DNA of 64,000 nucleotides, taken from the NCBI RefSeq assembly GCF_963678635.1, contig NC_087067.1, positions 42,310,696 to 42,374,695 of the forward strand. The letters run 5' to 3'. Positions 49,065 to 59,723 of this stretch are shown here, piece after piece. Position 1 is the first letter of the stretch. Every line of letters begins with the position of its first letter. The notes beneath the pieces were generated by a model, which had not been told where the DNA came from, did not search any database, and saw only the letters and a program-made list of their open reading frames with translations. Source of the DNA: Symsagittifera roscoffensis (lineage: Eukaryota > Xenacoelomorpha > Acoela > Convolutidae). The position numbers were made by a program, and so were the translations under genes.

Positions 49065-51485
49065 AACAGATATGACACGACGCTGGATCACATGGCTCTT
49101 TCAGTTCTCCTAATTATCAATTTTTGACGACTGAAAAGTTCAGCCGAGATCAACAGCTTCCCGAAAAATTATTTTGATCCCGTATATTCAAATTCTCTAT
49201 AGTGTTTTGTGGGATGTTTCCACAGCAGGAACACTTTTAAAACTAGTTTTGATATACTGGCTAACTTACGCCTTCAAAACAATATTTCTCAAATTCAGGC
49301 CCAGCAAAGTCCTTGCAGGTAATTTTTCCTACCGTTCTGCAAAATTTCTTAAATAGTTGCAGAGAAAATGACAAAAACGTGAAGAAAAAATTCGTTCAGT
49401 TGCTCTTTGAAATCAAAAAATTGGAACTTCTATCTTCCGTGACTCTACCATCAACAAGTTTTTGATGCCTGGAGCCCAAATCAAAACAAGAGCAAAGCCG
49501 CTAGTGTCAGGGCTAAGTCCTGAATGCTTCGATTGACTTTTAAGTTCTATGGAGCAGTGGTTCTATGGCTCGCCTATAAAATCGATATTTTTTTGAGATT
49601 TTTAAAAATCATCTTCCACACGCCATAGGAAGTAAAGCGTGATAAAATTTGTTCTTAGTAATGTAGCAAATATTCCGTCAAAAGTTACTAGTTAAAAAAT
49701 CAAAACTTCTCTACAGAAAAAAAAAACCACCCGAGCACAATCTTTCCGACACTTTCTTGAAACATCGGAACAAAAAAATCTACGGGTAGTTGTTTTGATA
49801 AAGTTATGGGGCTTTGAAAAAAACTAACTTGGCAATTTTGAGATAATAATCGTGCGATATATTGCATTCTTTAATACGTGTAGGTGGCGGATTAAATCGT
49901 TCTTAGCTGAGCTTAGGCGAGTAGTTTGGTTTTGTATTTCGGTTATGAGACTTTTAAAACATCTTTTGATTTTCCACTCAGCGTGCGAGTAGATGAAATG
50001 AAAAATGAAAACTTTTTTGTTAGTTTTTCCGATTTTTTTATAATTTTCGTTTGAAAAAATGTTCAAGGTGCCCTACTGTGTAGTCTGAACATTCATGACT
50101 TTTTTGGGGCATGCAAGCAGCCTCGTTTCTTCATTTATGCAGAAACTTCATAGTCAGAAACTTCGACATGCACGTGACAATCTTGGTGAGAAATTGAGTA
50201 AAATCTATATAAGTAGATCACTGAAATTTACGTAGCTGCTTTCCGTTGCAATTCCAATCCTTCAGGACCATTGATACCGCCTAATACCTTTCTTTTGTTT
50301 TTTAAGCCCAAAATTGTTCCAAATTGTAATGTTAGATAAACTAATAAAATTAGGACAAACAAATATAAAAATGAATCAATTGGCAATACCTGGTTAAAAA
50401 ATGAATTTTATTCAAGTTTTGATATCTTGCAATATGAAAAAAAAAGTTAGGCTGCCCAAATTAGCTAATAAAAAAGCTTGCCGAAACAAAATTGCTTTCA
50501 GATATAAACAAACGTAGTTCACGTCTCACTTTTTCGAATTACAAGACCGTTCATCATCAGATATATTTAGCTGCAGTTTCTTGATTTCATGGATTAGCTC
50601 ATTGAACTAATTTTATTCCGCCAAAAACTGACAGTTAAAAGCAATGAAAGGACTATTTGGTCCGGCGTAACAAAACCGCTAAAATTTGATAAAGAATGTT
50701 TGAGCTGATGACCGAAAATGTCAACAAAAGAACTGATCCAGCGAATACTTTGGAAAAATTACTGCTCAAATCCATGCAAAATATGCTCATTCAGAGTAAT
50801 ATTGTGTAAATTTTGTCCAATTTTCTGATATAAGCTCCCACGAATTTTTAATCAATGTCGTCAAAACAGATATAACCGTTTCTCGATGCCGGACCAATTA
50901 GTGCTTTCAGCTCTCCTAATTTTTAATACTTGACGTCGTAAGAAGTAGGTCAAGCTCAGCAGCTTTCGAAAGAATTAGTTTGAGCACGTAAATTTAAATT
51001 CTTTATATTGTTTGCGGGGTCGTTTCCATAGCAAGAACACTTCCAGAATTAGTTTTGATATACTGACGAATTTACGTCTTCAAAACAAAATTTCTCAAAT
51101 TTCGACCCGGCTTAGTCCTTTAATATAGTTTCATCTAGTATTTGACTGAACACATATCTATAATTACACATGTTTTTAGGTCTTCAATCAAAACTTTTTT
51201 TTATAATGCACACTTTGTTTGGTGCCAATATAAATAATCATGATTGTCTTCTAATTTTATCAAGTTTTGATAATCAAATACCTAAATATGAAGTTGACAA
51301 ATGTGGCATTCAACACAGCAAATTGCATCATAGTCTAAAAAAGATTTAGTTATTTAACCGATCAAATTTTTTTTCAGATTTTTCAAAAAAATTGATTTTA
51401 TTGGACAATGTGCCGGTTGATATTATAAATAGATATGATTATCTTCTGATTTCAACAACATTTTGCAAAAAAACTATGAAAAGTA
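49065..51485. repeat. AT-rich spacer with diverged duplications
   Basis: 49065-49320 and 50867-51121 are diverged copies in direct orientation (both start AACAGATAT and share TTTTGATATACTG). A smaller pair lies at about 51185-51270 and 51375-51465. The frames at 49174-49356 and 49824-50066 lack support. Otherwise I see nothing. Confidence 0.6.
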
Positions 51486-51744
51486 ATTTTTTGTCACAAG
51501 ACTGGTTTTGAACGTAAAAATTCTGGCGACATTGAAGCTAAGCCGTTTTTTTCCTTGGACAGAAGAATCATACTTCAAAATTCTTACCTTATATACAGTT
51601 GTCTGTAAGGCACCGAAAAAAAAACAGTTTATGATAACAAAAGTAGAAAACAGAGAAAAAAGAAAAAGCATTTATAAACAAACTTTTCGAAGTTTGAAGG
51701 ATTTCATCAAAAGAAAAAAAGAAGAAGGTAAGTATTTAAAGTAA
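51486..51744 (+). other. Candidate exon with strong splice donor
   Basis: An open frame starting after TAA (51483) reads SRFFPWTEESYFKILTLY and then a lysine-rich part (SLKDFIKRKKEEG). It meets AAG|GTAAGTAT at 51726-51727, close to a perfect donor, and closes at 51744 if unspliced. There is no ATG near its beginning except inside the frame. I do not recognise the protein; a chance ORF is possible. Confidence 0.25.
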
Positions 51745-51897
51745 ACTATAATAAGACTGAAGAAGACTTTCTCCATTTTAAAGTAGATTGAATCAGTGTT
51801 AAATGTTGAAAAAATTCAGCCTCTCCACCTAAAATCAAAAAGGGTTTTTGCTTGGGTTTCAATTTCGTAGCATAATTTCTTAAATGTGTAGATTAGA

Positions 51898-52149
51898 ATG
51901 GGCGATCCAGCCAGTGGAGCGAGTGATCCCACCAGTGGTGCGAGCGATCCAGCCAAAGGAGCGAGCGATCCAGCCAGTGGAGCGAACTGCAGTGAACAGG
52001 GAGCTGGAAGTGGAGGTGTAACGACTCAGAACAAGCGAGGTCCACGCAAAGAATACCCTTTCGAGGCAAGGTGATCAAAAAAAGCTGAAGAATGTCAAAA
52101 GATCAAGAAATTGGAGCAAAAATTGAAGATACTGAACATGACATACTGA
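51898..52149 (+). CDS. Small SDPASGA-repeat ORF with basic tail
   Basis: The ATG at 51898 opens 58 codons: three tandem heptads of the type SDPASGA after the start, a Gly/Ser linker, then NKRGPRKEYPFEAR and a TGA (52072). The same frame continues beyond it for 24 codons (SKKAEECQKIKKLEQKLKIL), a charged coiled-coil-like stretch ending TGA at 52147. The text looks coding on both sides of the TGA, so it may be a nonsense mutation. The copy at 60017 is unchanged. No family recognised. It may be the N-terminus of a gag-like or host DNA-associated protein; that is a guess. Confidence 0.4.
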
Positions 52150-53400
52150 AAATTGCCCCCACATCCCAGACTTATCCCAGACTGAATTATTTTATTGAGC
52201 GAAGCTGCTTTATTAGGAAATCTCTCTAAAAAGCCTAATTTTAAAATGAAATCATACATTAAAAGGCAAACCTGTACCTCTGCAAAGCCTTGGATTTCGT
52301 TATTGTTGATTATTCTTGTGCGTTAAATCTGAGTTTCAATGCTTTTTAAAATACTTTCGTCTGTAAATAAAATCAAATCAATTTCACGCCAGCGAAGGCA
52401 ATAATATAAAAACTGTTTGACAGAATACAAACTTTTGAAAGCCTGATAAAAAGGCTGAACAGCGAATACCACTTTTCAATGCTAAATTTTGTTAGATTGT
52501 TATTCTGTTGTTCATAAATATTCGCGAGCGATGTTAGCCTTGAAAGAAAAAAATTTATTAGCCTCAGAAAAAATATATATGTAATGTATATTGCAAAAAA
52601 GGTTTGCTTTTTGGTTCCAATCAATAAATTATCGTCCACAGAAAGTTTTTGTGTTAAATTTCTCTATTCGTTTTTGAGCCGTGTCGCATTTTCGAGTTTT
52701 AAGTGCTTCTGTGACAACTTTTTTTATGAACGTTAAACATTATTTTTTCACTGCCAAACATCAACTATTATTTTGAACATTTTTTTTCTGTCATAATTTA
52801 ATGTATAAGTTTCCAATATTCCTATCCATCAAAGTAACCGTTTTTTTTCTACAGACATCAAGATTAAATAAGCGAAGTAGGAGTTCTGAGAAACTCAACC
52901 AAATGTGATTTTTACAGGAGATTTGCAGCAGATTCATAAACACAGCAAAGTTTATTAACAAATTGACAAGCACTTTGACAAACTTTTTGATTGACGGAAC
53001 AAAGATCTAAGAGGGCCGAATAGTTACTTTTTGTGAAGAAACAGCAGATATTTTTCTCAATTTAATCAGAATAAGTCCAATGAAAGATAAAGATAAGGCC
53101 AATGAATCATACGGCGCTGATGAAAGATAAAGCTAAATCTAGTTACAACTGCTTTATTAAAGATTTTCACATTTGCATTATTTTGAAGGAGAGCTCCTAT
53201 ACCAACAGGAATATCCCACTAGCAGAGTTCACCTCTTCTAATAATCTTTTCATAGCATAGTTGAAGATTGCGTGAATGTCATCCGAAAACAATTTTTAAT
53301 TTTCTTCAATTTTTTTTTTCAAATTCAGTCAGCGTTTTTTAACCCCGACGTTTTTCTTCTTATCAGCTCTAATGAGTTTTATTGATTTAATTTGCGATTG
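52150..53400. other. AT-rich stretch within unit 1
   Basis: No domain or RNA gene seen. The reading frames at 52373-52639 and 52791-52973 on the minus strand differ in length between the two 8.1 kb units because of indels and are not conserved. Two short near-identical words (GATGAAAGATAAAG) occur near 53080 and 53119. Confidence 0.55.
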
Positions 53401-53410
53401 TATATAAATA
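53401..53410 (+). promoter_or_regulatory. TATA box upstream of basic ORF
   Basis: TATATAAATA, a consensus TATA element, lies 51 bp before the ATG at 53461, a spacing that would leave a leader of roughly 20-30 nt. The counterpart is at 61502-61511. Function is inferred from position only. Confidence 0.45.
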
Positions 53411-53460
53411 GATTGAGACTAATACGCTAGTAACGTGGGAACTGAGCTAGTAACGATGAC

Positions 53461-53832
53461 ATGGCGAGACGAAGAAAACCGACGGGGGGAGGACGCAAAC
53501 GGAAAAAATGCACTGCTAAGAAACTTATTCGCACGTTCAAAAACTGTCGTTTGATCAGAGTTTGTGTCATTAATCACTTGAGAACGGAGAACTGTAAAAA
53601 TTTAGATTTATTTAATCCATTTAAAATGGCAAGGTTGAACTCCACAAAATCGTGTACCGAGGGGAACAGACCTCGGGAAATCCCTTTGTTAAAGATACAC
53701 GGTACAACCTCATCAAGACAGCCGATCGAGAATTATCCCAGCGGAAATCGAGAATTATCCCGGAGGAAATGTTTCCTTCCATTTTGTTTTATTGGCCAGA
53801 ATTCTTCGATTCAGATTTTCACTCGATCCTAA
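53461..53832 (+). CDS. Basic ORF ahead of integrase
   Basis: 123 codons from an ATG, starting ARRRKPTGGGRKRKK, a strongly basic N-terminus that could bind nucleic acid or act as a nuclear signal. The remainder is Asn/Ser/Arg-rich and has no family I recognise. A 22 bp tandem duplication (53727-53748, 53749-53770) inside it changes the frame, so the last third is read in a frame other than the ancestral one. It overlaps the integrase-linked frame that opens at 53652. Identical in the second unit. Confidence 0.35.
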   Translation: MARRRKPTGGGRKRKKCTAKKLIRTFKNCRLIRVCVINHLRTENCKNLDLFNPFKMARLNSTKSCTEGNRPREIPLLKIHGTTSSRQPIENYPSGNRELSRRKCFLPFCFIGQNSSIQIFTRS

Positions 53833-54720
53833 CTAAAGCAGACAAAATTCATAGTTGTATTAATGATGCTTTGAAAGAGCGTAATTACACCGTAATCAAA
53901 TTTCTCGGCGAGTACTTTTGTTATTATCATTCGAAGTTCCACACATCGAATGGAATCCTATTTATGGAAGATAAGATGGTGATTCAACCGCAGTTGAGAT
54001 CCCCGATTATGGTTCGATTGCATAAAGGACACGCTGCATAAAGGACACGCTGGCCTGATTATAATTAGGGACGTGGCGAATTGTTATTTCTTGTGGTCAC
54101 ACATTAATCGGCAGATCCAATTAACCGCGGCGAATTGCAAAGAGTGCAATAAATCGGGTAAGAATTTAAAACCTGTTATTCCTAGTACGGAGGTTGCACA
54201 GAGGGATTTAATGGAGGAACCAAATCATGAAAATCAAATGGAATGTTTAGGACCCCTATTTTCCTTTTGGGGCGCGAATAAATACCTGTTGATTTGTGTT
54301 GATCGGTTTTCAAAATTCCCGACGGTTCAAATAACGATGCGTACTACCGCAACGGTTATCAGCAATTTTTTTGTAAAATTATATTACTCTACATGCTATA
54401 CCGCGAGTGATCCGATCGGATCAAGGATCGGGCTTTGTGCCTAAATCAGTTCGAGAGATTTGTCGTCAACAAAATATACATCTGATTTTTGCGCCGGTGG
54501 TAAGGAATCGAGCTACGGGCTTAGTGGAAAGATGTATCCGATCGTTTCGCGAAAGGTTAATGGCTTCTTCTTTTCAGAGCCCAAATCGGAGCTTACGTGT
54601 AAGGCTAAAGGATATACTACTCAGCATTTGAACTACAGTATATCAATTGTTGAGTTGTACTCCATTTGAGGCAAATTTTGGCCAAAAACCAAATACAATT
54701 TGGCATTCGATTACTCGTGC
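53652..54720 (+). pseudogene. Ty3/gypsy integrase with intact DDE residues, frame-broken
   Basis: Frame 1 (53652-54041) has the linker and first zinc ligands (LHKGHA). A 16 bp tandem duplication at 54020-54051 shifts it. Frame 2 (54073-54444) has CKEC and the first catalytic Asp in CVDRFSKFP. A one-base shift near 54380 leads to frame 3 (54407-54631) with Asp in IRSDQGSGF and Glu in LVERCIR. There are 35 residues between these two, the classic DD35E spacing. TPFEANFG and NTIWHS end the domain near 54710. No RT or protease lies upstream, so the element is 5'-truncated. The same breaks occur in the second unit. Confidence 0.9.
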
Positions 54721-54875
54721 TGCTTCAGCTGAAAACTTGACATGAAAAATTAATTGCTTTCTCTAGATCGTAAATAGAAGATATTTCGTTCAAAATTCAT
54801 TCAGAATTACGGTGAACCGGATGACGCAACAAACAGGGGACGTATGATCGTATCTAGCACTCGTTGGTATCGGGA

Positions 54876-55964
54876 ATGTCAGTCCCAAAGTCGGCAGTGG
54901 AAACAACAAGTGCTCCGGGTGCTCCAAGCTCAATCAAAAGGCTAGCACAATTTTTTTGCAAAATTCAAGAAAGATTGAAATCAGAACCGTACTTTGAACC
55001 ACTAAACGAGCGCTTAGTTCGTGAATCGGCCCATTCAGTCACTTTGTGTTCCGGAAAAATTTTGCATAAATGTGATCTCTCCATAAGTTTAGGTGGCTGG
55101 GATCACGAAACCGGCGGTTTGAAGGCAGTTTCTCCTTCGGGTACGGCGAAACAACGTGATGTGCAAACCGAGTGGGTTGCTCGGAATACGGGTGCGTTAG
55201 TTGCGTCTACGGGACAATCTCCTAAACCAGTGACGGATCACGCCGGTGGAACTGCCGAGAACCCGTTTTTGATCGATATTTCATCGGAAGGGCTTATATG
55301 GACAGAGAGTCCGGGAAAGGATATAGAAATACTGCCGCGGACAAACACATTGCCTTCAGAACGGACAGTGGGACATAGTCAAGCCACGGGCGTGGAAAAG
55401 GAGGCTCAAACATTCGTATTGCCGCGAGAAACTTCTCAAGGAGGAATTGTGCTCTACTCGAGCTCGGAGGAAGGAAAAACGCTGCGAATGGGGTCAATCC
55501 CAGTGCCGACGAACCTTATTGAATTGTCTTCTACTGAGGACGGGGAGGATGAATCTGAGGAAACAGATAAAGCGAATACACATGAAATGGACACACAAGA
55601 GCTGCAATCATCCGAAAAAAGTAATGTCATCGCCTCAACATGTGCCAATGGACAAAAAGCAAAAAGAGCAAAAGAACCCACCACAGACAAATTCGGGTCC
55701 AAGTCAGGTGAAAGTCCTCAAACAGGATACGACGGTTATTATGCACAACCAAGGCCATTAAGAATGCCGGCCTCCAAATTTTTCGGAGATAGACTGTTTA
55801 CGAGCGTAGTTAACGGCGGTGCATTGAACGTGCATGTATTACGTCAGACGCAAAACACTTCAGATGAAGAACTAGAAGGAGTGCCGAAGGCGGCAACGGG
55901 TATTACACCAAAGACAGTGAATTGCAATAGAGGAGGAAGTTATGTGCTAACTAGTATGTCATAG
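54876..55964 (+). CDS. Acidic accessory ORF, 362 residues, unknown function
   Basis: The first ATG at 54876 opens MSVPKSAVETTSAPG; the frame has one further codon-compatible TTG upstream at 54864. The N-terminal 80 residues contain LAQFFCKIQERLKSEPYFEP. The middle is rich in Ser, Thr, Glu and Gly. Residues around 220-250 are a strongly acidic stretch (STEDGEDESEETDKANTHE). There are no signal peptide, transmembrane segment or zinc ligands. It follows the integrase by about 150 bp on the same strand, where Ty3/gypsy elements may carry an extra ORF. It is fully open while the integrase is broken, which is unexpected. Not recognised. Confidence 0.55.
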   Translation: MSVPKSAVETTSAPGAPSSIKRLAQFFCKIQERLKSEPYFEPLNERLVRESAHSVTLCSGKILHKCDLSISLGGWDHETGGLKAVSPSGTAKQRDVQTEWVARNTGALVASTGQSPKPVTDHAGGTAENPFLIDISSEGLIWTESPGKDIEILPRTNTLPSERTVGHSQATGVEKEAQTFVLPRETSQGGIVLYSSSEEGKTLRMGSIPVPTNLIELSSTEDGEDESEETDKANTHEMDTQELQSSEKSNVIASTCANGQKAKRAKEPTTDKFGSKSGESPQTGYDGYYAQPRPLRMPASKFFGDRLFTSVVNGGALNVHVLRQTQNTSDEELEGVPKAATGITPKTVNCNRGGSYVLTSMS

Positions 55965-56384
55965 AGAGTAAAAAGAGATTCCAAGCCCGAATAGACGGAG
56001 CGCAGAAAATACGTGTTTCGACAAAGAAATGTGCCGTTTTTCTGGGGAAAGATTATATCCAAGACGATGTAACATGACTTGATTAAGAGGTGTCTGGAAA
56101 TTTTGTCGACGTGCTGGATAAGTTGAGACGAATTATTAAACATTTGTCGGGAGTTTCCATGATAACTGATACAGCAGGAAACGTTATTGACGGATTTCGC
56201 GTACAATAGCTGTATCAATTCCTGGAAGCCCGAATACGGAATAATTGACGCAACCCGAACCGGGGTAAACTTGTTGATATTGCCCAGGCGGAAAGTCACA
56301 GAACCCGTACAGCCATCAAGCTGGGAGAGAGTTACTGTTGCGAATTGGAGCAAGAAATTTGAATCTTACGTTACCTGCGGCTAG
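55965..56384 (+). pseudogene. Coding-like remnant between accessory ORF and tail repeat
   Basis: Coding-like text in two frames: IRVSTKKCAVFLGKDYI and VDVLDKLRRIIKHLSGVSM, interrupted by stops, and a frame at 56187-56384 with FAYNSCINSWKPEYG and ERVTVANWSKKF. The second runs into the first tail repeat. The long minus-strand frame 55940-56353 is its shadow. Family unknown. Confidence 0.4.
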
Positions 56385-57455
56385 AAGAGTCACAATTTGT
56401 ACCCCAATTAAAACCGTAGATAACAAAAATGCGGGCAAAGAGGAATCGCCAAAGGCTGCTGAATCAGTTGGAGTGAAAATGCCAATGGCTGCCGTACCAG
56501 TTGAGATTTTTTTTCAGCCAAAAGGTTCGGATGCTTGTCAGGAAGAGCATACACGATGTGTGATAATAGCGGACGAGAGAGATGAGGAGAATGATAAAGA
56601 GCCAGTGGCTGTCGTGCAGGGAACAGCTGACATCAACGCTAGAGGTGATTCGAGGGACCCATTTGTTACTGACGATTTGCACATCGCTGATGAGTTGTCG
56701 ACCATTAGTATGGCGGAGGTTGACCATCGGCAGATTCTCGAAGAGCTTGAAGACTTATTTTGAAGAGGAGGAAGATAGGAGATAGAGTTCTAACTTACTA
56801 TTAAAGACTATGAATGAACTGTTGAACTGATTTAGCTTAAAGATTGAGTTGCGATATGTGCTATGTATAGTTAATGTCATTTAGGAACTGTTTCGAAAGG
56901 GAAATGTGGTGTAGAGGTCGTACTATAATTACGTATGTTATTATATAATGTTGTATGACCATCAAGGTCAAAGTTATAGTGAATGTCTTGTGTTCACACA
57001 GTCAGTGTGTTAGCCTATGAGAGTGAGTTTAAGGTGTCTCTTTTTCGTATTGTTATTACGTTACCGTTTACGAAGTAGTGCATAGGCATACTTCTACAGG
57101 AATATCTATGTTCCGGGCGGGTTCCTATAGCTTTTAACAAACCACCAACAAGGTGGTTTTTGTCAAATTCGAGGATCTTCATTCTATAATTATCCCTAAG
57201 CATACGGATAGCCCACTTTCCGGGTGAGTTCCTATGTTTTTTTTACAATTAACAATGAAGATAAAGACATTTTTTTGAGGACATTTTATTTGAAATTTTC
57301 CTTGAATCCTTTTCTTGTATCTGTGACACGATGCAAACCCACTCAAGAAACTCAATTCTAGGATTGGAATTGTTAAATCAAATAAAACCTGGATTGTGGT
57401 GCTCAATTAACAGACTAATTTATTAACCAATAACTTCAATGTATTACTTAAATGT
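56323..57455 (+). repeat. 1.13 kb tail repeat, copy 1
   Basis: Starts GGGAGAGAGTTACTGTTGCG and ends ACTTAAATGT. It contains an open acidic ORF, a GT-rich middle part (TGTGTTCACACAGTCAGTGT), an inverted word AACAAACCACC...GGTGGTTTTTGT, and AATAAA at 57382-57387. Copies follow head to tail at 57456, 58591 and 59724. Confidence 0.95.
56338..56763 (+). CDS. Acidic tail ORF, copy 1
   Basis: Open for 142 codons, with the first ATG at 56479; the part before it has no ATG, so it may be the end of a longer protein read from upstream. The N-terminal part is basic (RIGARNLNLTLPAARRV); the C-terminal part is strongly acidic (CVIIADERDEENDKE, VDHRQILEELEDLF). No known domain. All three complete copies remain open, with two to three substitutions between them (Thr/Ala near 56700; Gln/Lys in copy 3). 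Confidence 0.45.
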   Translation: MRIGARNLNLTLPAARRVTICTPIKTVDNKNAGKEESPKAAESVGVKMPMAAVPVEIFFQPKGSDACQEEHTRCVIIADERDEENDKEPVAVVQGTADINARGDSRDPFVTDDLHIADELSTISMAEVDHRQILEELEDLF

Positions 57456-58590
57456 GGGAGAGAGTTACTGTTGCGAATTGGAGCAAGAAATTTGAATCTT
57501 ACGTTACCTGCGGCTAGAAGAGTCACAATTTGTACCCCAATTAAAACCGTAGATAACAAAAATGCGGGCAAAGAGGAATCGCCAAAGGCTGCTGAATCAG
57601 TTGGAGTGAAAATGCCAATGGCTGCCGTACCAGTTGAGATTTTTTTTCAGCCAAAAGGTTCGGATGCTTGTCAGGAAGAGCATACACGATGTGTGATAAT
57701 AGCGGACGAGAGAGATGAGGAGAATGATAAAGAGCCAGTGGCTGTCGTGCAGGGAACAGCTGACATCAACGCTAGAGGTGATTCGAGGGACCCATTTGTT
57801 ACTGACGATTTGCACATCGCTGATGAGTTGTCGGCCATTAGTATGGCGGAGGTTGACCATCGGCAGATTCTCGAAGAGCTTGAAGACTTATTTTGAAGAG
57901 GAGGAAGATAGGAGATAGAGTTCTAACTTACTATTAAAGACTATGAATGAACTGTTGAACTGATTTAGCTTAAAGATTGAGTTGCGATATGTGCTATGTA
58001 TAGTTAATGTCATTTAGGAACTGTTTCGAAAGGGAAATGTGGTGTAGAGGTCGTACTATAATTACGTATGTTATTATATAATGTTGTATGACCATCAAGG
58101 TCAAAGTTATAGTGAATGTCTTGTGTTCACACAGTCAGTGTGTTAGCCTATGAGAGTGAGTTTAAGGTGTCTCTTTTTCGTATTGTTATTACGTTACCGT
58201 TTACGAAGTAGTGCATAGGCATACTTCTACAGGAATATCTATGTTCCGGGCGGGTTCCTATAGCTTTTAACAAACCACCAACAAGGTGGTTTTTGTCAAA
58301 TTCGAGGATCTTCATTCTATAATTATCCCTAAGCATATGGATAGCCCACTTTCCGGGTGAGTTCCTATGTTTTTTTTTACAATTGACAATGAAGATAAAG
58401 ACATTTCATTTGAGGACATTTTATTTGAAATTTTCCTTGAATCCTTTTCTTGTATCTGTGACACGATGCAAACCCACTCAAGAAACTCAATTCTAGGATT
58501 GGAATTGTTAAATCAAATAAAACCTGGATTGTGGTGCTCAATTAACAGACTAATTTATTAACCAATAACTTCAATGTATTACTTAAATGT
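57456..58590 (+). repeat. 1.13 kb tail repeat, copy 2
   Basis: 1135 bp, nearly identical to copy 1. It differs by ACATTTCATTTGAGG near 58402 (copy 1 has a T-run) and a few substitutions. Confidence 0.95.
57471..57896 (+). CDS. Acidic tail ORF, copy 2
   Basis: Same ORF as at 56338 with Ala for Thr in DELSAISMAEV. Open throughout; first ATG at 57612. Polyadenylation-like AATAAA lies at 58516-58521 downstream. Confidence 0.45.
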   Translation: MRIGARNLNLTLPAARRVTICTPIKTVDNKNAGKEESPKAAESVGVKMPMAAVPVEIFFQPKGSDACQEEHTRCVIIADERDEENDKEPVAVVQGTADINARGDSRDPFVTDDLHIADELSAISMAEVDHRQILEELEDLF

Positions 58591-59723
58591 GGGAGAGAGT
58601 TACTGTTGCGAATTGGAGCAAGAAATTTGAATCTTACGTTACCTGCGGCTAGAAGAGTCACAATTTGTACCCCAATTAAAACCGTAGATAACAAAAATGC
58701 GGGCAAAGAGGAATCGCCAAAGGCTGCTGAATCAGTTGGAGTGAAAATGCCAATGGCTGCCGTACCAGTTGAGATTTTTTTTAAGCCAAAAGGTTCGGAT
58801 GCTTGTCAGGAAGAGCATACACGATGTGTGATAATAGCGGACGAGAGAGATGAGGAGAATGATAAAGAGCCAGTGGCTGTCGTGCAGGGAACAGCTGACA
58901 TCAACGCTAGAGGTGATTCGAGGGACCCATTTGTTACTGACGATTTGCACATCGCTGATGAGTTGTCGGCCATTAGTATGGCGGAGGTTGACCATCGGCA
59001 GATTCTCGAAGAGCTTGAAGACTTATTTTGAAGAGGAGGAAGATAGGAGATAGAGTTCTAACTTACTATTAAAGACTATGAATGAACTGTTGAACTGATT
59101 TAGCTTAAAGATTGAGTTGCGATATGTGCTATTATAGTTAATGTCATTTAGGAACTGTTTCGAAAGGGAAATGTGGTGTAGAGGTCGTACTATAATTACG
59201 TATGTTATTATATAATGTTGTATGACCATCAAGGTCAAAGTTATAGTGAATGTCTTGTGTTCACACAGTCAGTGTGTTAGCCTATGAGAGTGAGTTTAAG
59301 GTGTCTCTTTTTCGTATTGTTATTACGTTACCGTTTACGAAGTAGTGCATAGGCATACTTCTACAGGAATATCTATGTTCCGGGCGGGTTCCTATAGCTT
59401 TTAACAAACCACCAACAAGGTGGTTTTTGTCAAATTCGAGGATCTTCATTCTATAATTATCCCTAAGCATACGGATAGCCCACTTTCCGGATGAGTTCCT
59501 ATGTTTTTTTTACAATTGACAATGAAGATAAAGATATTTCATTTGAGGACATTTTATTTGAAATTTTCCTTGAATCCTTTTCTTGTATCTGTGACACGAT
59601 GCAAACCCACTCAAGAAACTCAATTCTAGGATTGGAATTGTTAAATCAAATAAAACCTGGATTGTGGTGCTCAATTAACAGACTAATTTATTAACCAATA
59701 ACTTCAATGTATTACTTAAATGT
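58591..59723 (+). repeat. 1.13 kb tail repeat, copy 3
   Basis: 1133 bp, with a 2-base loss near 59131 and GATATTTC near 59534 as its own marks. Confidence 0.95.
58606..59031 (+). CDS. Acidic tail ORF, copy 3
   Basis: Same ORF, with Lys for Gln in EIFFKPKGSD. Open throughout. The differences among copies are substitutions and never frameshifts inside the ORF, although indels occur in the non-coding part of the unit. Confidence 0.45.
   Translation: MRIGARNLNLTLPAARRVTICTPIKTVDNKNAGKEESPKAAESVGVKMPMAAVPVEIFFKPKGSDACQEEHTRCVIIADERDEENDKEPVAVVQGTADINARGDSRDPFVTDDLHIADELSAISMAEVDHRQILEELEDLF

Noticed and set aside
44496-52074. TGA codons at Trp-like places as evidence of a changed genetic code
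   Set aside because: Actin in the same window uses TGG for Trp normally; the TGAs occur only in decayed elements or an uncertain ORF, so nonsense mutation is simpler.
55940-56353. 137-codon minus-strand ORF
   Set aside because: It is the shadow of coding-like plus-strand text and does not match any family.
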